Shown here piece by piece: positions 1 to 11,376 of a stretch of 64,000 nucleotides of DNA; within the stretch, counting starts at the first letter, position 1, and every line of letters begins with the position of its first letter. Under the pieces are notes generated by a model. The model was not told where the DNA came from, did no database searches, and worked only from the letters and a program-made list of their open reading frames with translations. The DNA is from Mastigamoeba balamuthi. Its lineage: Eukaryota; Evosea; Mastigamoebida; Mastigamoebidae. The stretch lies in assembly GCA_902651635.1 (NCBI GenBank), contig CACRSC010000081.1, positions 32,357-96,356 on the forward strand. Direction: 5' to 3'. Position numbers and translations under genes: made by a program.

Positions 1-390
1 AGTTGGTGGCCACGTAGCCCACGGACCGCAGCGCGTACTTGGCCGTGGCCTGCTTGCTCTGTATCTTCTGCACCGCCTCGGCCCACGCGCTCTCCAGCGG
101 GCACGTCGGCTTCCCGCTGTCCGGGTTCAGGATCACCGTCACGGGGAACCTGTCCGCCAGCGCCACGGTCTGCGGAAACGCGACAGGGACCCGGTGAGGT
201 TCTCCTGAAAGCGGCTACCGCTTCTGGCGATCTGCACTGCAGCCCCTGAGAAAATGCAGCGGACCTTGGAGTAGGCGTCGTTGCCCGAGCTGGGGTACAT
301 GTACAGCACTGCGATCATGCCGAGGGGCTCGCCCAGTGACTGGACGCACAGCAGCGAGAGCGCGAGCGCGAGCGAGGCCTTCAGAGACAT
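1..390 (-). CDS. Spherulin-4-like secreted protein, 5' part
   Basis: Starts at ATG 388-390 with a clear signal peptide (MSLKASLALALSLLCVQSLG), so the product is probably secreted. Two exons fit: 390-265, and 169-1 after a 95-nt GT-AG intron, in phase 0. The first exon carries an IAVLYMYPSSG stretch and the second carries VTVILNPDSG and later VGYVATN. These match the start of the spherulin-4 family (strand-loop IPLYIYPG, then VNPGSGP and GYVATxYG), first known from encysting Physarum and found in amoebae and fungi. The function of the family is not firmly established. The gene runs off the window edge, so the C-terminal half is unseen. It is divided from the 3' end of the first phosphodiesterase gene by about 200 nt in which I see nothing else. 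Confidence 0.7.
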
Positions 391-590
391 CCCACCTCAG
401 GGCGGCTAATTATGATTGTGTCAACCGATATCTCGTTTCAGTCTGCGATTTTTCCTCGGGTCTCTGCAACCGCCACGCTGCGGCATCCCTGCGGGCTGCG
501 AAATTTCTGCCGTTGGGTGCTGACGTCATACAAAAACAACCGCCGCCTTGTATTCGCAAAAACAAAAACCTATTGTAAATACAATCGAGA

Positions 591-3500
591 TCAACTGCTC
601 AGCCCTTCCCACTTGCTCTGGTTGACCGTGAGATGCTCCAGCATTCGCTGGGCGACGGCGGGGCAGACTGGGACGATGAGCTCCATCATGGGGCGGACGA
701 CGAACTTGATGAAGGCGAGCTGGCACTTGGGGGTGTCGGCGGTGGCCCTGTCCATGAAGGGGGAGACACGGAGGCCGAGGGCGCGCTCGGCGTCGCCCTG
801 GGCGAAGAACTCGTCCATGACCCTGCGGGCCCAGCGGTGGCAGGCGGGCCAGGGGCGGGCGGGGTTGGAGACGTCCGAGGCCTTGATGAGCATCTGGAGG
901 ACCAGCAGCCTGTCCGCCTTGCTCGCGGGGTCCATCTTGCCCGCCGTCGTCCGCGTCGCGAACAGCGACGTCAGCTCCAGGTGCCGCGCCATGTCCGTCG
1001 CCAGGATCAGCTGCGCCACGCTCCTGTGCAGCTCGTACGTGTCCTCCCGCGTCAGCTTCCCCCGCACGAAGCTCCCCCGCTCCTGTCCCCCGCCGCCCTC
1101 CCTCTCCCTGTCCTCCTTGGTGCTGCTCCTGCCGCTCCCAAGCCCCAGCATCAGCCGCATGGACTCTGCGCTGTGCATGCTCTCGAGGACGCTGACGCCG
1201 TTGTACTGGACGTAGAGGGCGTCCATGGTGGCCTGCAGGAACGTGTTGTTGACGCCCCAGTGTCCGTAGTCGTGGCACGCTGCCGCGATCAGTGCAGCCA
1301 GCTTCTCCAGGGGCGTGAAGGGAATGCCCTTGCAGTCGCTTATCAGGGAGTGCATTGCTTGGACGACATCTGCGGCGTGCGCCGAGTTGTGGTAGGGGTT
1401 GTCTTTGTAGCCCCTCTCGACGGTCTTGAGGAACAGCTGCACAGCGTGTCTGTCGAAGCCGTACTCGGCGAACAGGCTGTTCTTCTCCAGGGCTGCCATC
1501 GTGACGACCTCGAGCAGCGAGACCCCCTTGGGCGGGGTGATGTCGCAGACGTCGCAGTCCCACGACTCGAACACGGGCGTCGCTCCCGCTGGCGTGGCGA
1601 CGCTGACCAGGGCCACCGCGTTCTCGATCTCCTCGCTGTCTGGCAGAGTGACGACGCTGCTGCCCGACACGCTGCCCTTGGCCTCCTTGCCAGGGGGTAT
1701 GTTGACGCTACTGCCCCCGGGCTCCAGCAGCAGTGTCGCCTCCGTGGACATAACCTCTGGCTTCTCCTTGTCGGTCAGCACTGAGATGAGGAAGGCGTCG
1801 ACGTCTTTCTCGAGTTCTGTCCATTCGATGCAATCATCAAAATTTCACTTGATTCCAACTGTCTCACGTCATTATTCACAGTCACGATCCCTTCATCCCA
1901 TTCCCCCCTCTCTCCCCCTGAGAAGAGAGGATTTTCGCACTTAGCTCTTGGAGCTTCTCTTTGAGGTTGGTGTCGGCCTTGAAGAGCTTGTTGGTCGCGA
2001 TGAGGGCCATCACGCAGGCCACCTCCTCGCGCAGGTCTCGCCTGAGCTTGCCCTCCTTCTGGACCTTAATCAAGCTGCGTATGGCGTCCTCTGCCGGCAG
2101 CCCGATGACGTTTGATGTCGCCATCGACCCCAACTTCTCCTCGAGGGTCAGCACCTGCCTGCGGAGCATCCTGTGCATGAAAATCACCGCGACGATGAAC
2201 AGTGCCGTCATGACGCCCACCGGCACTGCAATAGACGCCGCGATCGTTGCAGCATACGACGACTCTGAATACACGAATTGAGTTGTATCAGAAAGATGGA
2301 TGGGCAATAGGGGTGACGGACTGTCAGGGAAGGCGTCGCTGTAGCGAATGAAGAACCAGAGCTTCCAGCCGAGCTGCAGCGACTGGTGCATCGCGATGTA
2401 GCGCGTGCCGCGTATGGAGACCTCCCAGTAGGTCGAGGCCATGTCGCCCTGCTGCTTGGCAATGGCGTCGAGCTCGGGGTTGAGGCTCGTGAGGTTGCAC
2501 GTGTAGTTGAAGCACGTCCCCCAGAGCTGGGCGATCGCCTCGTCCGAGGCCGCGATCAACTGTCCGCTGCTGTACGCCATCGCGCACACGAAGGGTACTG
2601 CGGTGGCGAGGGGGTTGTGGGTTGCAATTTAAATCGGTGCTTATGCGAAACGAACTCGGGGAGACGACCGAGAGGTTGAGGAAGAACGACTTGGACGCCG
2701 ACATAGGGAGGTTCGTGAAGAAGCCCCCCAGATACTCCCCGTCGCGGCTCCAGAGGGGGACGCCCACTGCAATCGCCATTGCTGCAATTCGGCGAGGTTA
2801 GTTGTGCGTCGAGGCTGAGATCCGGGGGCACGGACTCTTCCTGGGGGCCAAGTAGAAGGGCGGCGACCAGACGGGCTTGCGATCGAACACGTTGTTCCTC
2901 TTGGCCTCCACCATCGCCGTCACAAACCCACCCGGAGCCCTCGGCGTCCACGGCGTGGCGTTGACGCCGATGCCTACGTAAGAGAAATGGCCCGTAGAGA
3001 CCGAGTATGGCCACAGCGTCCACACGCGGCCCCAGTCCCTGTGCTCCTCGCCGATGCCGCGGGTCCAGAGCCACCCCAGCGTGAACGGGTGGTCCGGAAC
3101 CAGCGGACGCAGGATGGGGTCGAGAGTCTTGGTGATCCGCAGGCCCCACAGCGTGTCGCAGGCCCTCTCGCAGCCCATGCAGGGCTTCCCCGCCCGGACC
3201 CGCTCGGTCTTGTTGCAGAACTCCAGCCACTCGTCCCTGCACCAGCACCGCGGGTCGCCGAACTGCTTGAACGGCCCCACCAGCAGCGGGTCGGGGAGGG
3301 TCGTCAGGGCGTCGGTGGACAGCCAGAACTGGAGGTTGGGGCGTGTCAGGAGCAGGCAGGAGGGGGCGGGACAGCAGGGGAGGGAGAAGGAGGGAGGGAG
3401 GAGACCTCAGTGGTCCTGTTGGGGTTGAGGTCGACGAGGAGCGGGTAGGGCCCGTCGCGGTACGTGAGGTCTGTGAGGTGGGCCTCCGGGACGACGCTCA

Positions 3501-3953
3501 GCGCGACGGCCTGCTCCGCCTGGCGCCCCACGAGCGATACGGCCTGCAGAGAGGCACACACAGGCGCACACAGGCGCACACAGGCGCACACAGGCGCACA
3601 GGGGGTCAGAAAGTCCATTTCGCCTACCCGCCCCCTCGGGCCTGTGGGGGCCCCCTGCAGTGCTCACCGACTCAATCGAGTAGTAGATGTTGTCCACGAG
3701 GGTGGTGCATCGCAGGATCGTGGACTCCATGACATCCAGGTGCCTGTGCCAGCAGGCGCCGTGGAGCCCAAGACCACGGGCGGGGGAAAGACAGAGAGAG
3801 AGGAGGAGAGAGCGAAGTCAGTGCAGGAACGACGGGCGGGCGGGCGGCGAGGAGAGCGACGGCGCCACGTCGGACGCACAGTGCGCGGGCAGCCCCGGCG
3901 CAGAGGAGGAGGGCAGAGGCAGCGCCTGCCCAGAGGCAGAGGCGGGGGCTCAT
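591..3953 (-). CDS. Receptor-type cyclic-nucleotide phosphodiesterase, array copy 1 (complete)
   Basis: Predicted single-pass receptor that hydrolyses a cyclic nucleotide in the cytosol. Eight exons keep frame throughout: 3953-3880, 3743-3668, 3543-3406, 3328-2836, 2781-2656, 2597-2322, 2264-1941, 1816-591, giving about 910 residues. Residues 1-24 are a signal peptide (MSPRLCLWAGAASALLLCAG). Exons 2-6 form a double-Cache-like ectodomain with a Cys-rich insert (CWCRDEW, CMGCERAC), a strand block AVGVPLWSRDGEYLGGFF and a final GWKLWFFIRYSDAF. One membrane helix lies near residue 410. The last exon is a class I PDE domain: YHNSAHAAD, HDYGHWGVNN (HDxxHxxxxN signature), KASDVSNP with the third metal Asp, and PKCQLAF with the invariant Gln. 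Intron 2 contains about five copies of a CACACAGGCG decamer (3553-3601). cAMP versus cGMP preference cannot be read. Confidence 0.85.
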
Positions 3954-4351
3954 CTCAGCGGGCGGGGTTTATGCAAAAAGAGCCTCTGGGGCTCCTTTCT
4001 TGTTCTTGTTGACCAGAAAGAGCAGCTGTCCGAGAAGCGCGGAAATGCTCCGGAATTCGGCCGCGGATTGGTGTGCGCCGGCCGCGGGGGCGGGAGGGCG
4101 TCAATAGGGCCCCTCTGCGAGCGCGGAGACAGCTGTTGTGCGCCCGGGAGCGCGGCGCAGCCCATCAGGCCAGAACCGGTACACCGCAGACCGAGTCTCA
4201 AGGAAGATACACAGAAAGGCACTTTTCTCTTCGGTCGGCAAAATGCCAGAAACCGCGTCCGCTCAGTCCACCTAACCCGTTCCCGCCCATCTGTTCCGGA
4301 ATTATTCCGATTTACGATGCCTTTCTTACACATCCGTTCTCCACTCAGACC
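3954..4351. other. Upstream region of array copy 1, ending at an assembly join
   Basis: No gene is supported here. On the minus strand the bases directly before the ATG at 3953 contain CATAAACCCC, a possible TATA-like box. The stretch ends at the single N at 4352, where it meets the truncated PDE exon of copy 2, so its far half may not be contiguous in the genome. Confidence 0.5.
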
Positions 4352-4352
4352 N
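4352..4352. other. Assembly join (single N) inside a PDE exon
   Basis: The single N follows HDYG of copy 2 read on the minus strand. Beyond it the sequence is unrelated to the PDE domain, so the C-terminal half of copy 2 has been lost, most likely in assembly. Confidence 0.85.
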
Positions 4353-6335
4353 GCCGTAGTCGTGGCACGCTGCTGCCACCAGCGCTGCCAGCTTCTCCAG
4401 CGGCGTGAACTCGAAAGCAATGCAGTCAGAGAGGAGCGCATGCATGGCCTGGACGACGTCGGCTGCGTGGGTGGCGTTGTGATAGGGGTTTTCCTTGTAG
4501 CCCTTCTCCACAGCACGCAGGAACTGCTGCACATCTTGCTTGTCCAGCATGAAGGAGCTGAGCAGATTGTGGCGGTCGAATGCGGCCATCGTCACTGTCT
4601 GGAGCAGCGACACACCCGCCGGCAGGCTGACATCCGACACATCAAAGTCCCACGAGTCAAACACTGCTGCCGTTCCTGCTGGGGTCGAGATGCTCAGCAT
4701 CTGCACCGCACTCTCCTCTGTCTTTTGAACTTCCGGAGGAGGCTCAGTGGCTTCCTGGGCACGAACTTCCGGGTTGCTGGCGTCTTCCCTCCTCGGCTCC
4801 TGCGCGCTACTGTTTGAAAGCACATCGGGCTGCTCCTTTTCTGTCAGCACCGAAAGCAAGAATGCTCCCACGTCCTTTTCAAGCTCTGTGGGGGGTAAGA
4901 CGGAGTGCGGCCGCTGGGCACGCGCGCACTTAGTTTTTGGAGTTTGTCTCTAAGGTCCGAGTCGGCCTTGAAGAGTTTGTTGGTGGCAATGAGCGCCATC
5001 ACACAGGCCACCTCCTCTCGGAGGTCTCGGTTGAGCTTTCCCTCCTTCTGGACCCTGATAAGGCTGCGGATGGCGTCCTCTGCGGGCAGCCCGATGACGT
5101 TGGATGTCGCCATCGAATGCAGCCGGCCTTCCAGCAGTCTGACCTGCTTGCGCAGTCGCCGGTGGACAAAGACGACCACAGCAATGAATGCCAATGATAC
5201 AACGACGACGGGGACGACCACGCCAACCGCAATCGTCTTTGCGACAGCCTCCTCTGCTACATTCATTTGTTAGAACAACGAAGTTGACTGGTGGACATTA
5301 CTCTTTGGGAAGGCATCGCTATGGCGGACAAAGAACCACAGCCTCCACCCCAACTGCAGCTCCTGGTGCATCACGATGTACAGCACGCCACTGATGGGGA
5401 CGTGCCAGAACGTGGACGGGCTCTCCGGGACATTCTGGGCGATGGTGTCGAGCTGCTGGTTGAGGCTCGTGAGGATGCACATGTCGTGGGGGCACGAGCC
5501 CCAGAGCCCTCTGATCGCCTCTTCAGAAGCCGCGACCACTTGTCCGTTCCTGTACGCAAGCACGCTCTTGAACGGGACTGCCAGTCTCCGCACATGAGAA
5601 GAATGAAATGGAGGTATTATGACAGCAGCTTACTCGGGGAGACGACCGAGAGGTTGAGGAAGAACGACTTGGACGCCGACATGGGGAGGTCCGTGAAGAA
5701 GCCCCCCAAGTACTCCCCGTCACGGCTCCAAATGGGCACGCCCACGGCGATCGCCATCGCTGCACGGGGGCTGTGTCAGGTGCGTGCCGGCTTTTTGTGG
5801 TTTGTACTCGGACTCACTCTTCCTGGGGGCCAAATAGAACGGCGCAGACCACACGGGCTCGCGGTCAAAAGTGCTGTTCCTCTTGGCCTCCACCATCGCC
5901 GTCACAAACCCGCCCTTCTCATCTGGTGTCCACGGCGTTGCGTTGGCGCCGAACCCGGCGAATGAGTACATTCCGGTGGTGGCCGTGTAGGGCCACAGCG
6001 TCCACACGCGGCCCCAGTCCCTGTGCTCCTCGCCAATGCCGCGGGTCCAGAGCCACCCCAGCGTGAACGGGTGGTCCGGCACCAGCGGGCGCAGGATGGG
6101 GTCGAGCGTCTTGGTGATCCGCAGGCCCCACAGCGTGTCGCAGGCCCTCTCGCAGCCCATGCAGGGCTTCCCCGCCCGGACCCGCTCGGTCTTGTTGCAG
6201 AACTCCAGCCACTCGTACCTGCACCAGCACCGCGGGTCGCCAAACTTCTTGAACGGCCCCACCAGCAGGGGGTCGGGGTCGGTCGTCAGGGCGTCGGTGG
6301 ACAGCCAGAACTGGAGGTGGGGGCGTGTCAGGAGC
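4353..6335 (-). CDS. Receptor-type phosphodiesterase, array copy 2 (both ends cut by assembly joins)
   Basis: Holds exons 4 to 8 of the family plan: Cys-rich ectodomain exon (about 6327-5818, CWCRYEW and CMGCERAC), the AIAVGVPIWSRDGEYLGG exon (about 5762-5635), the GWRLWFFVRHSDAF exon, the membrane helix and juxtamembrane exon (AVGVVVPVVVVSLAFIAVVVF, then MATSNVIGLPAEDAIRSL), and the first third of the PDE exon to YHNATHAAD and HDYG. The signal peptide and exons 2-3 are missing at the N at 6336, and the rest of the catalytic domain is missing at the N at 4352. Both breaks are single-N contig joins, so this is probably a complete gene in the genome rather than a pseudogene. Its PDE linker is very close to that of copy 3. 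Confidence 0.75.
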
Positions 6336-6336
6336 N
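6336..6336. other. Assembly join (single N) between two array copies
   Basis: On the minus strand the PDE exon of copy 3 stops at GVNNTF and the next base after the N is the 5' end of the ectodomain exon of copy 2. The rest of copy 3's catalytic exon, any intergenic region and exons 1-3 of copy 2 are absent, about 1.5 kb or more by comparison with intact copies. Confidence 0.85.
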
Positions 6337-8855
6337 GAACGTGTTGTTGACGCCCCAGTGCCCGTAGTCGTGGCACGCTGCCGCCACCAGTGCTGCAAGC
6401 TTCTCCAGGGGCGTAAACTCGAAAGCAACACAGTCAGAGAGGAGCGCGTGCATGCCCTGGACGACGTCAGCTGCGTGCGCTGAGTTGTGGTAGGGGTTGT
6501 CCTTGTAGCCCTTCTCCACGGCACGCAGGAACTGCTGCACATCTTGCTTGTCCAGCGAGAAGGAGCTGAGCAGATTGTGCCGGTCGAGTGCGGCCATCGT
6601 CACTGTCTGGAGCAGCGACACTCCCGCAGGCAGGCTGACATCCGACACATCAAAGTCCCACGAGTCAAACACCGCTGCTGTTCCTGCTGAGGTCGAAATG
6701 CTCAGCATCTGCAGCGGGCTCTCCTCTATCTGATGAACGTCCGGGGGAGGCTCGGTGGCTTCCTGGGCCCGAACTTCGGGGTTGCTGGCATCTTCCCTCT
6801 GTGGCTCCTGCACGCTACTGGTTGAAAGCACATCGGGCTGCTCCTTCTCTGTCAGAACCGAGAGTAGGAACGCTCCCACGTCCTTTTCAAGCTCTGCAGG
6901 CTGTCAGACAGAGTGCGGCCGCTGGGCACGCGCACTTAGTTTTTGGAGTTTGACTCTCAGGTCCGAGTCGGCCTTGAAGAGCTTGTTCGTGGCGATGAGC
7001 GCCATCACGCAGGCCACCTCCTCGCGCAAGTCTCGGTTGAGCTTGCCCTCCTTTTGGACCCTGATAAGGCTGCGGATGGCGTCCTCAGCGGGCAGCCCTA
7101 TGACGTTGGATGTAGCCATCGAATGCAGCCGGCCTTCCAGCAGTCTGACCTGCTTGCGCAGTCGCCGGTGGACGAAGACGACCACAGCAATGAATGCCAA
7201 TGATATAACGACGACGGGGACGACCACACCAACCGCAATGGTCGCTGCGACTGCCTCCTCTGCTACATTCGATTATGTGAGCACAACACAGTGATCTGGG
7301 GGGACAGTACTCTTGGGGAAGGCATCGCTATAACGGACGAAGAACCACAGCTTCCACCCCAACTGCAGCTCCTGGTGCATCACGATGTACAGCACGCCAC
7401 CGATGGGGACGTGCCAGAACGTGGACGGGCTCTCGGGGGCATTCTGGGCGATGGTGTCGAGTTGCTTGTTGAGGCTCGTGAGGTTGCACATGTCTTGGGG
7501 GCACGAGCCCCAGAGCTCCCTGATCGCTTCTTCAGAAGCCGCGACCACCTGTCCATTCTTGTACGCCAGTACGCTCTTGAAAGGGACTGCCAGCCTCCAT
7601 AGATCAGAATTGAAATCAAAGTCGAAAAGTGGCAGCAGCTCACTCGGGGAGACGATCGAGAGGTTGAGGAAGAACGACTTGGACGCCGACATGGGAAGGT
7701 CCGTGAAGAAGCCCCCCAAGTACTCCCCGTCGCGGCTCCAGATGGGCACGCCCACGGCGATCGCCATCGCTGCCCGCGGGCTCTGTTAGGCGTCTGTCTG
7801 AATACTGCGCAAGGGCTGGGGCTCACTCTTCCTGGGGGCTAAATAGAACGGCGCAGACCACACGGGCTCGCGGTCGAACGTGCTGTTCCTCTTGGCCTCC
7901 ACCATCGCCGTCACAAACCCGCCCTTCTCATCGGAATTCCACGGAGTGGCGTTGGCGCCGCGCCCGGCGTACGAGAACATCCCGGTGGCGGCTGTGTAGG
8001 GCCACAGCGTCCACGCTCGGGCCCACTCCCTGTGGTCCTCGCCGATGCCGCGGGTCCAGAGCCACCCCAGCGTGAACGGGTGGTCCGGAACCAGCGGACG
8101 CAGGATGGGGTCGAGAGTCTTGGTGATCCGCAGGCCCCACAGCGTGTCGCAGGCCCTCTCGCAGCCCATGCAGGGCTTCCCCGCCCGGACCCGCTCGGTC
8201 TTGTTGCAGAACTCCAGCCACTCGTCCCTGCACCAGCACCGCGGGTCGCCGAACTGCTTGAACGGCCCCACCAGCAGCGGGTCGGGGAGGGTCGTCAGGG
8301 CGTCGGTGGACAGCCAGAACTGGAGGTTGGGGCGTGTCAGGAGCAGGCAGGAGGGGGCGGGACAGCAGGGGAGGGAGAGGGAGGGAGGGAGGGGACCTCA
8401 GTGGTCCTGTTGGGGTTGAGGTCGACGAGGAGCGGGTAGGGCCCGTCGCGGTACGTGAGGTCTGTGAGGTGGGCCTCCGGGACGACGCTCAGCGCGACGG
8501 CCTGCTCCGCCTGGCGCCCCACGAGCGACACAGCCTGTGACCCCGCCCCCCGTTTCGATTCCGTCTCAGGGGATTTACCAACCAATGACATCGCGGGTGC
8601 TGGCAGGGATGACTGCTCGCACAGACTCTATCGCGGAGTAGATGTGGTCCACGACGGCGGTTGCGCGGAGGATCGTGGACTCCATGATCTTCAGGTCTCT
8701 GCGAGATTCGCAGTTTTGTCGGCGCGTCGACCGTGCGACTGTCACGAGGCAGCGCGGAAGGGCGGGGGGCACGAGAGGGCGTCGCACTCTGCACTGGCAG
8801 CACAGGCGATGCAGAGCAAGGCTACGGCGCTGGCAGCCAACGAGACTATCCTCAT
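6337..8855 (-). CDS. Receptor-type phosphodiesterase, array copy 3 (3' end cut by join)
   Basis: Starts at ATG 8853-8855 with signal peptide MRIVSLAASAVALLCIACAA. The following exons are the usual set: IMESTILRATAVVDHIYSAIE, AVSLVGRQAEQAVAL, the Cys-rich ectodomain (CWCRDEW, CMGCERAC), the AVGVPIWSRDGEYLGG exon, the GWKLWFFVRYSDAF exon and the membrane plus juxtamembrane exon. The PDE exon is readable through YHNSAHAAD and HDYGHWGVNNTF and then stops at the N at 6336, so half the catalytic domain is unseen. About 490 bases around 8030-8525 are nearly identical to 3040-3535 in copy 1, including the intron between them, which points to recent duplication or conversion. Confidence 0.75.
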
Positions 8856-9123
8856 AATGCGATCGGTGCTTTGGTCTTTCTTCTTAGATGCGCAGGATTT
8901 CGCCACCTACCCGAAAGAGCAACGCCGCCTCCGACGGAAATGCAGGACGGCACTCCTGCGGCATCGTCACTCGGTCCCCAGCGCAAAGAACAAATAGAGC
9001 ATTTGGACGGGGTCACACCGAAACTCTACCGCAGGAGACCTACGTCAACTGGATGTACACGTTACGCGAATTACTCTCTTCCGCATGTTAGAACGGTCAA
9101 TCAGTAAATGAAATAAGTGTCAT

Positions 9124-11029
9124 TCATTGATTGGTTTCCCAACTCCGCGCATTTGCAGTCAGATTGGCAAGCATGGACTGGGCGACGGAGGGGCAGAGGG
9201 GCAGGATGAGCTCCATCATGGGGCGGACGACGAACTTGATGAAGGCGAGCTGGCACTTGGGGGTGTCTGCGGTGGCCCTGTCCATGAAGGGGGAGACACG
9301 GAGGCCGAGGGCGCGCTCGGCGTCGCCCTGGGCGAAGAACTCGTCCATGACCCTGCGGGCCCAGCGGTGGCAGGCGGGCCAGGGGCGGGCGGGGTTGGAG
9401 ACGTCCGAGGCCTTGATGAGCATCTGGAGGACCAGCAGCCTGTCCNCCGCCTGTGTGCTGTGTGTTGGGCCTGTACCTTTCGGGAAGGCGTCTCTGGAGA
9501 GAATGAAGAACCACAGCTTCCACCCCAGCTCCAGATTCTGGTGCATCACGATGTAATCATCGCCCTTGATTCGGACCTCCCAGAACGTGGACGCTGTGGG
9601 CGACACCTGGTCCGCGATGGCCTCCATCGATGGGCTCAGACTCGACAGATTGCAAGCCTTCTTGTTGCACGACCCCCACAGCTGCTCTACGGCCTCGTCG
9701 GACGCAGCGACCACCTCCCCACTGCTGTAAGCCAGCACACTAACGAAGGGGACTGGAGGCACACACCATGAGCAGCTGGGTGATGTGAGTGGATGGCTTA
9801 CTCGGGGAGACGAAGGAGAGATTGAGGAAGAACGACTTGGACGCCGACATGGGCAACGTGCTAAAGAAGCCTCCGAGGTATTCGCCATCCCTGCTCCAGA
9901 TGGGAACGCCCACAGTGATAGCTGCCGCTGAGCAAACGAGTAAGTTATGAGCCCGGCTGAGGCTAATACAATGAGATCCTCACTCTTTCTCGGAGCCAGC
10001 CAGTAGGGCGGTGTCCACAGGGGCTCCCTGAAGAACTTGTCGTTCTTCTTGGACTCGACCATAGCTGACATGACTCCGCCCTTTGCACTCGGAGTGTAGG
10101 GCGTGACATTGACGCCCATTCTGACATAAGAGAATATCCCTGTTGCAGCAGATCCGGGCTGCAGGCTCCACACACGACCCCAGTCCCTGTGCTCCTCCCC
10201 GACGCCGCGCGCCCAGTACCACCCGAGCGTGAACGGGTGCGTTGGTATGAGAGGGCGCAGAATGGGGTCGAGCATCTTCGTGACTCGCATGCCCCACAGA
10301 GTTTCACAGGCCCTCTCGCAGCTGATGCACGACCTCCCTGCTCGCGCTGACACCGATTTGTTGCAGAACGCGATCCATTCGTCCTCGCACCAGCACCGCG
10401 GGTTCCCGAACTGCTCGAATGACTGGTCAAGCAGCGGGTCCGGGTCGGATGTCAGGGCGTCGGCCGACACCCAAAACTGGATGGTAGTGATAATTCAGTC
10501 CTCATAATCGAAGAAAAAGCCGAGTGCTCGCGGACCTCTGTCGTGCGATTCGGGCTGAAGTCCACGAGGAGCGGGTACGCCCCCGCGTAGTACGTCAGGT
10601 CCGTGAGGTGAAGGTCTGGCAGGAGCCCCATCGTGGCAATGTTCTCCGCCTGCCTGGCGACCAGAGCCACCGCCTGCAGGAAAAGAGCCAATGCTCCTAA
10701 TTGAGAAGAGGAAAAGACCGATGACAATCCACTCATTTTTGTCCACCGCACGGGGCAGGCCTGTACGACACCACAGGCGAGGTGGATGGGCCGGAGGGAA
10801 GAGGGTAGGGTGGCGGGAGGGGCAGTGAGGCACCGATTCGACGGCGGAGTAGATCTGGTTGACTGTTGTGGTGGTCCGGAGAATTGTTGCCTCCATAACC
10901 GCGAGGTCCCTGTTAGGATACGCGTCAGAACGCAGCCTGCAAGTCGGCAAGTGAGCGGAACCTCGCGTGTGCGATGAGCAGCTGCGCGAGAAGCGCTGCA
11001 AGGACGACAGAGCAAGAGCACTGCCTCAT
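9124..11029 (-). CDS. Receptor-type phosphodiesterase, array copy 4 (internal join)
   Basis: Starts at ATG 11027-11029 with signal peptide MRQCSCSVVLAALLAQLLIA; the intron-1 donor follows directly. The ectodomain exons are present (VMEATILRTTTTVNQIYSAV, CWCEDEW, CISCERAC, GWKLWFFILSRDAF). The N at 9446 then joins the end of the last ectodomain exon straight to the last 320 bases of the PDE exon ([23 protein letters not shown], stop at 9124-9126). The membrane helix exon and two-thirds of the PDE domain are therefore missing, almost certainly through collapse of repeated sequence during assembly. An 18-base element just upstream of the ATG is shared with copy 5. Confidence 0.7.
9446..9446. other. 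Assembly join (single N) inside array copy 4
   Basis: The join connects intron sequence that follows the GWKLWFFILSRDAF exon to mid-PDE coding sequence (LLVLQML), which are normally about 1.5 kb apart in the intact copies. Confidence 0.85.
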
Positions 11030-11041
11030 TTGTGGCTAGCT

Positions 11042-11059
11042 GGCTATTTTTGAAGTGGT
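11042..11059 (-). promoter_or_regulatory. Conserved 18-base core-promoter-like element, copy 4
   Basis: On the minus strand ACCACTTCAAAAATAGCC lies 13-30 bases before the ATG of copy 4. The same 18 bases occur at the same distance before copy 5 (13911-13928). The surrounding sequence differs, and the A-rich core could act as a TATA-like box. Function is inferred from position and conservation only. Confidence 0.45.
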
Positions 11060-11376
11060 TATTGAACGATTCCGTGTGAGGAATCTCTTGGTGGCATTGT
11101 TCATTCTGGTTTGGTCGAGTATGTAAAAGCTGTTTCACCTCAAGGCTTCAACCCAAATGCACCCTTGATTTCTGTCACGAGGCAGATAGATTGTCCTTGA
11201 CTGAGGCGGGGCGACCGTAAGACTAAAAATTCCAGGAAAATCAGAAACAAGATCAGGCTACGACACCCAACGATTAACAAAATGTACATCATTTGTGTTT
11301 CATTCCATTATCACACCTCTTCCTCGGCACGGCATTTTTGCAGCATAATCTACTTAATCTTGTAAATGTTGAATAA
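11060..11376. other. Intergenic region between array copies 4 and 5
   Basis: About 320 bases, more AT-rich than the genes on either side. I see no open frame, RNA gene or repeat here. Confidence 0.5.

Noticed and set aside
633-1784. Long open frames on the plus strand opposite the PDE exon (and the same pattern opposite every other copy)
   Set aside because: They are frame shadows of a GC-rich coding exon; the minus-strand frame carries the PDE motifs and the same shadow recurs wherever the exon recurs.
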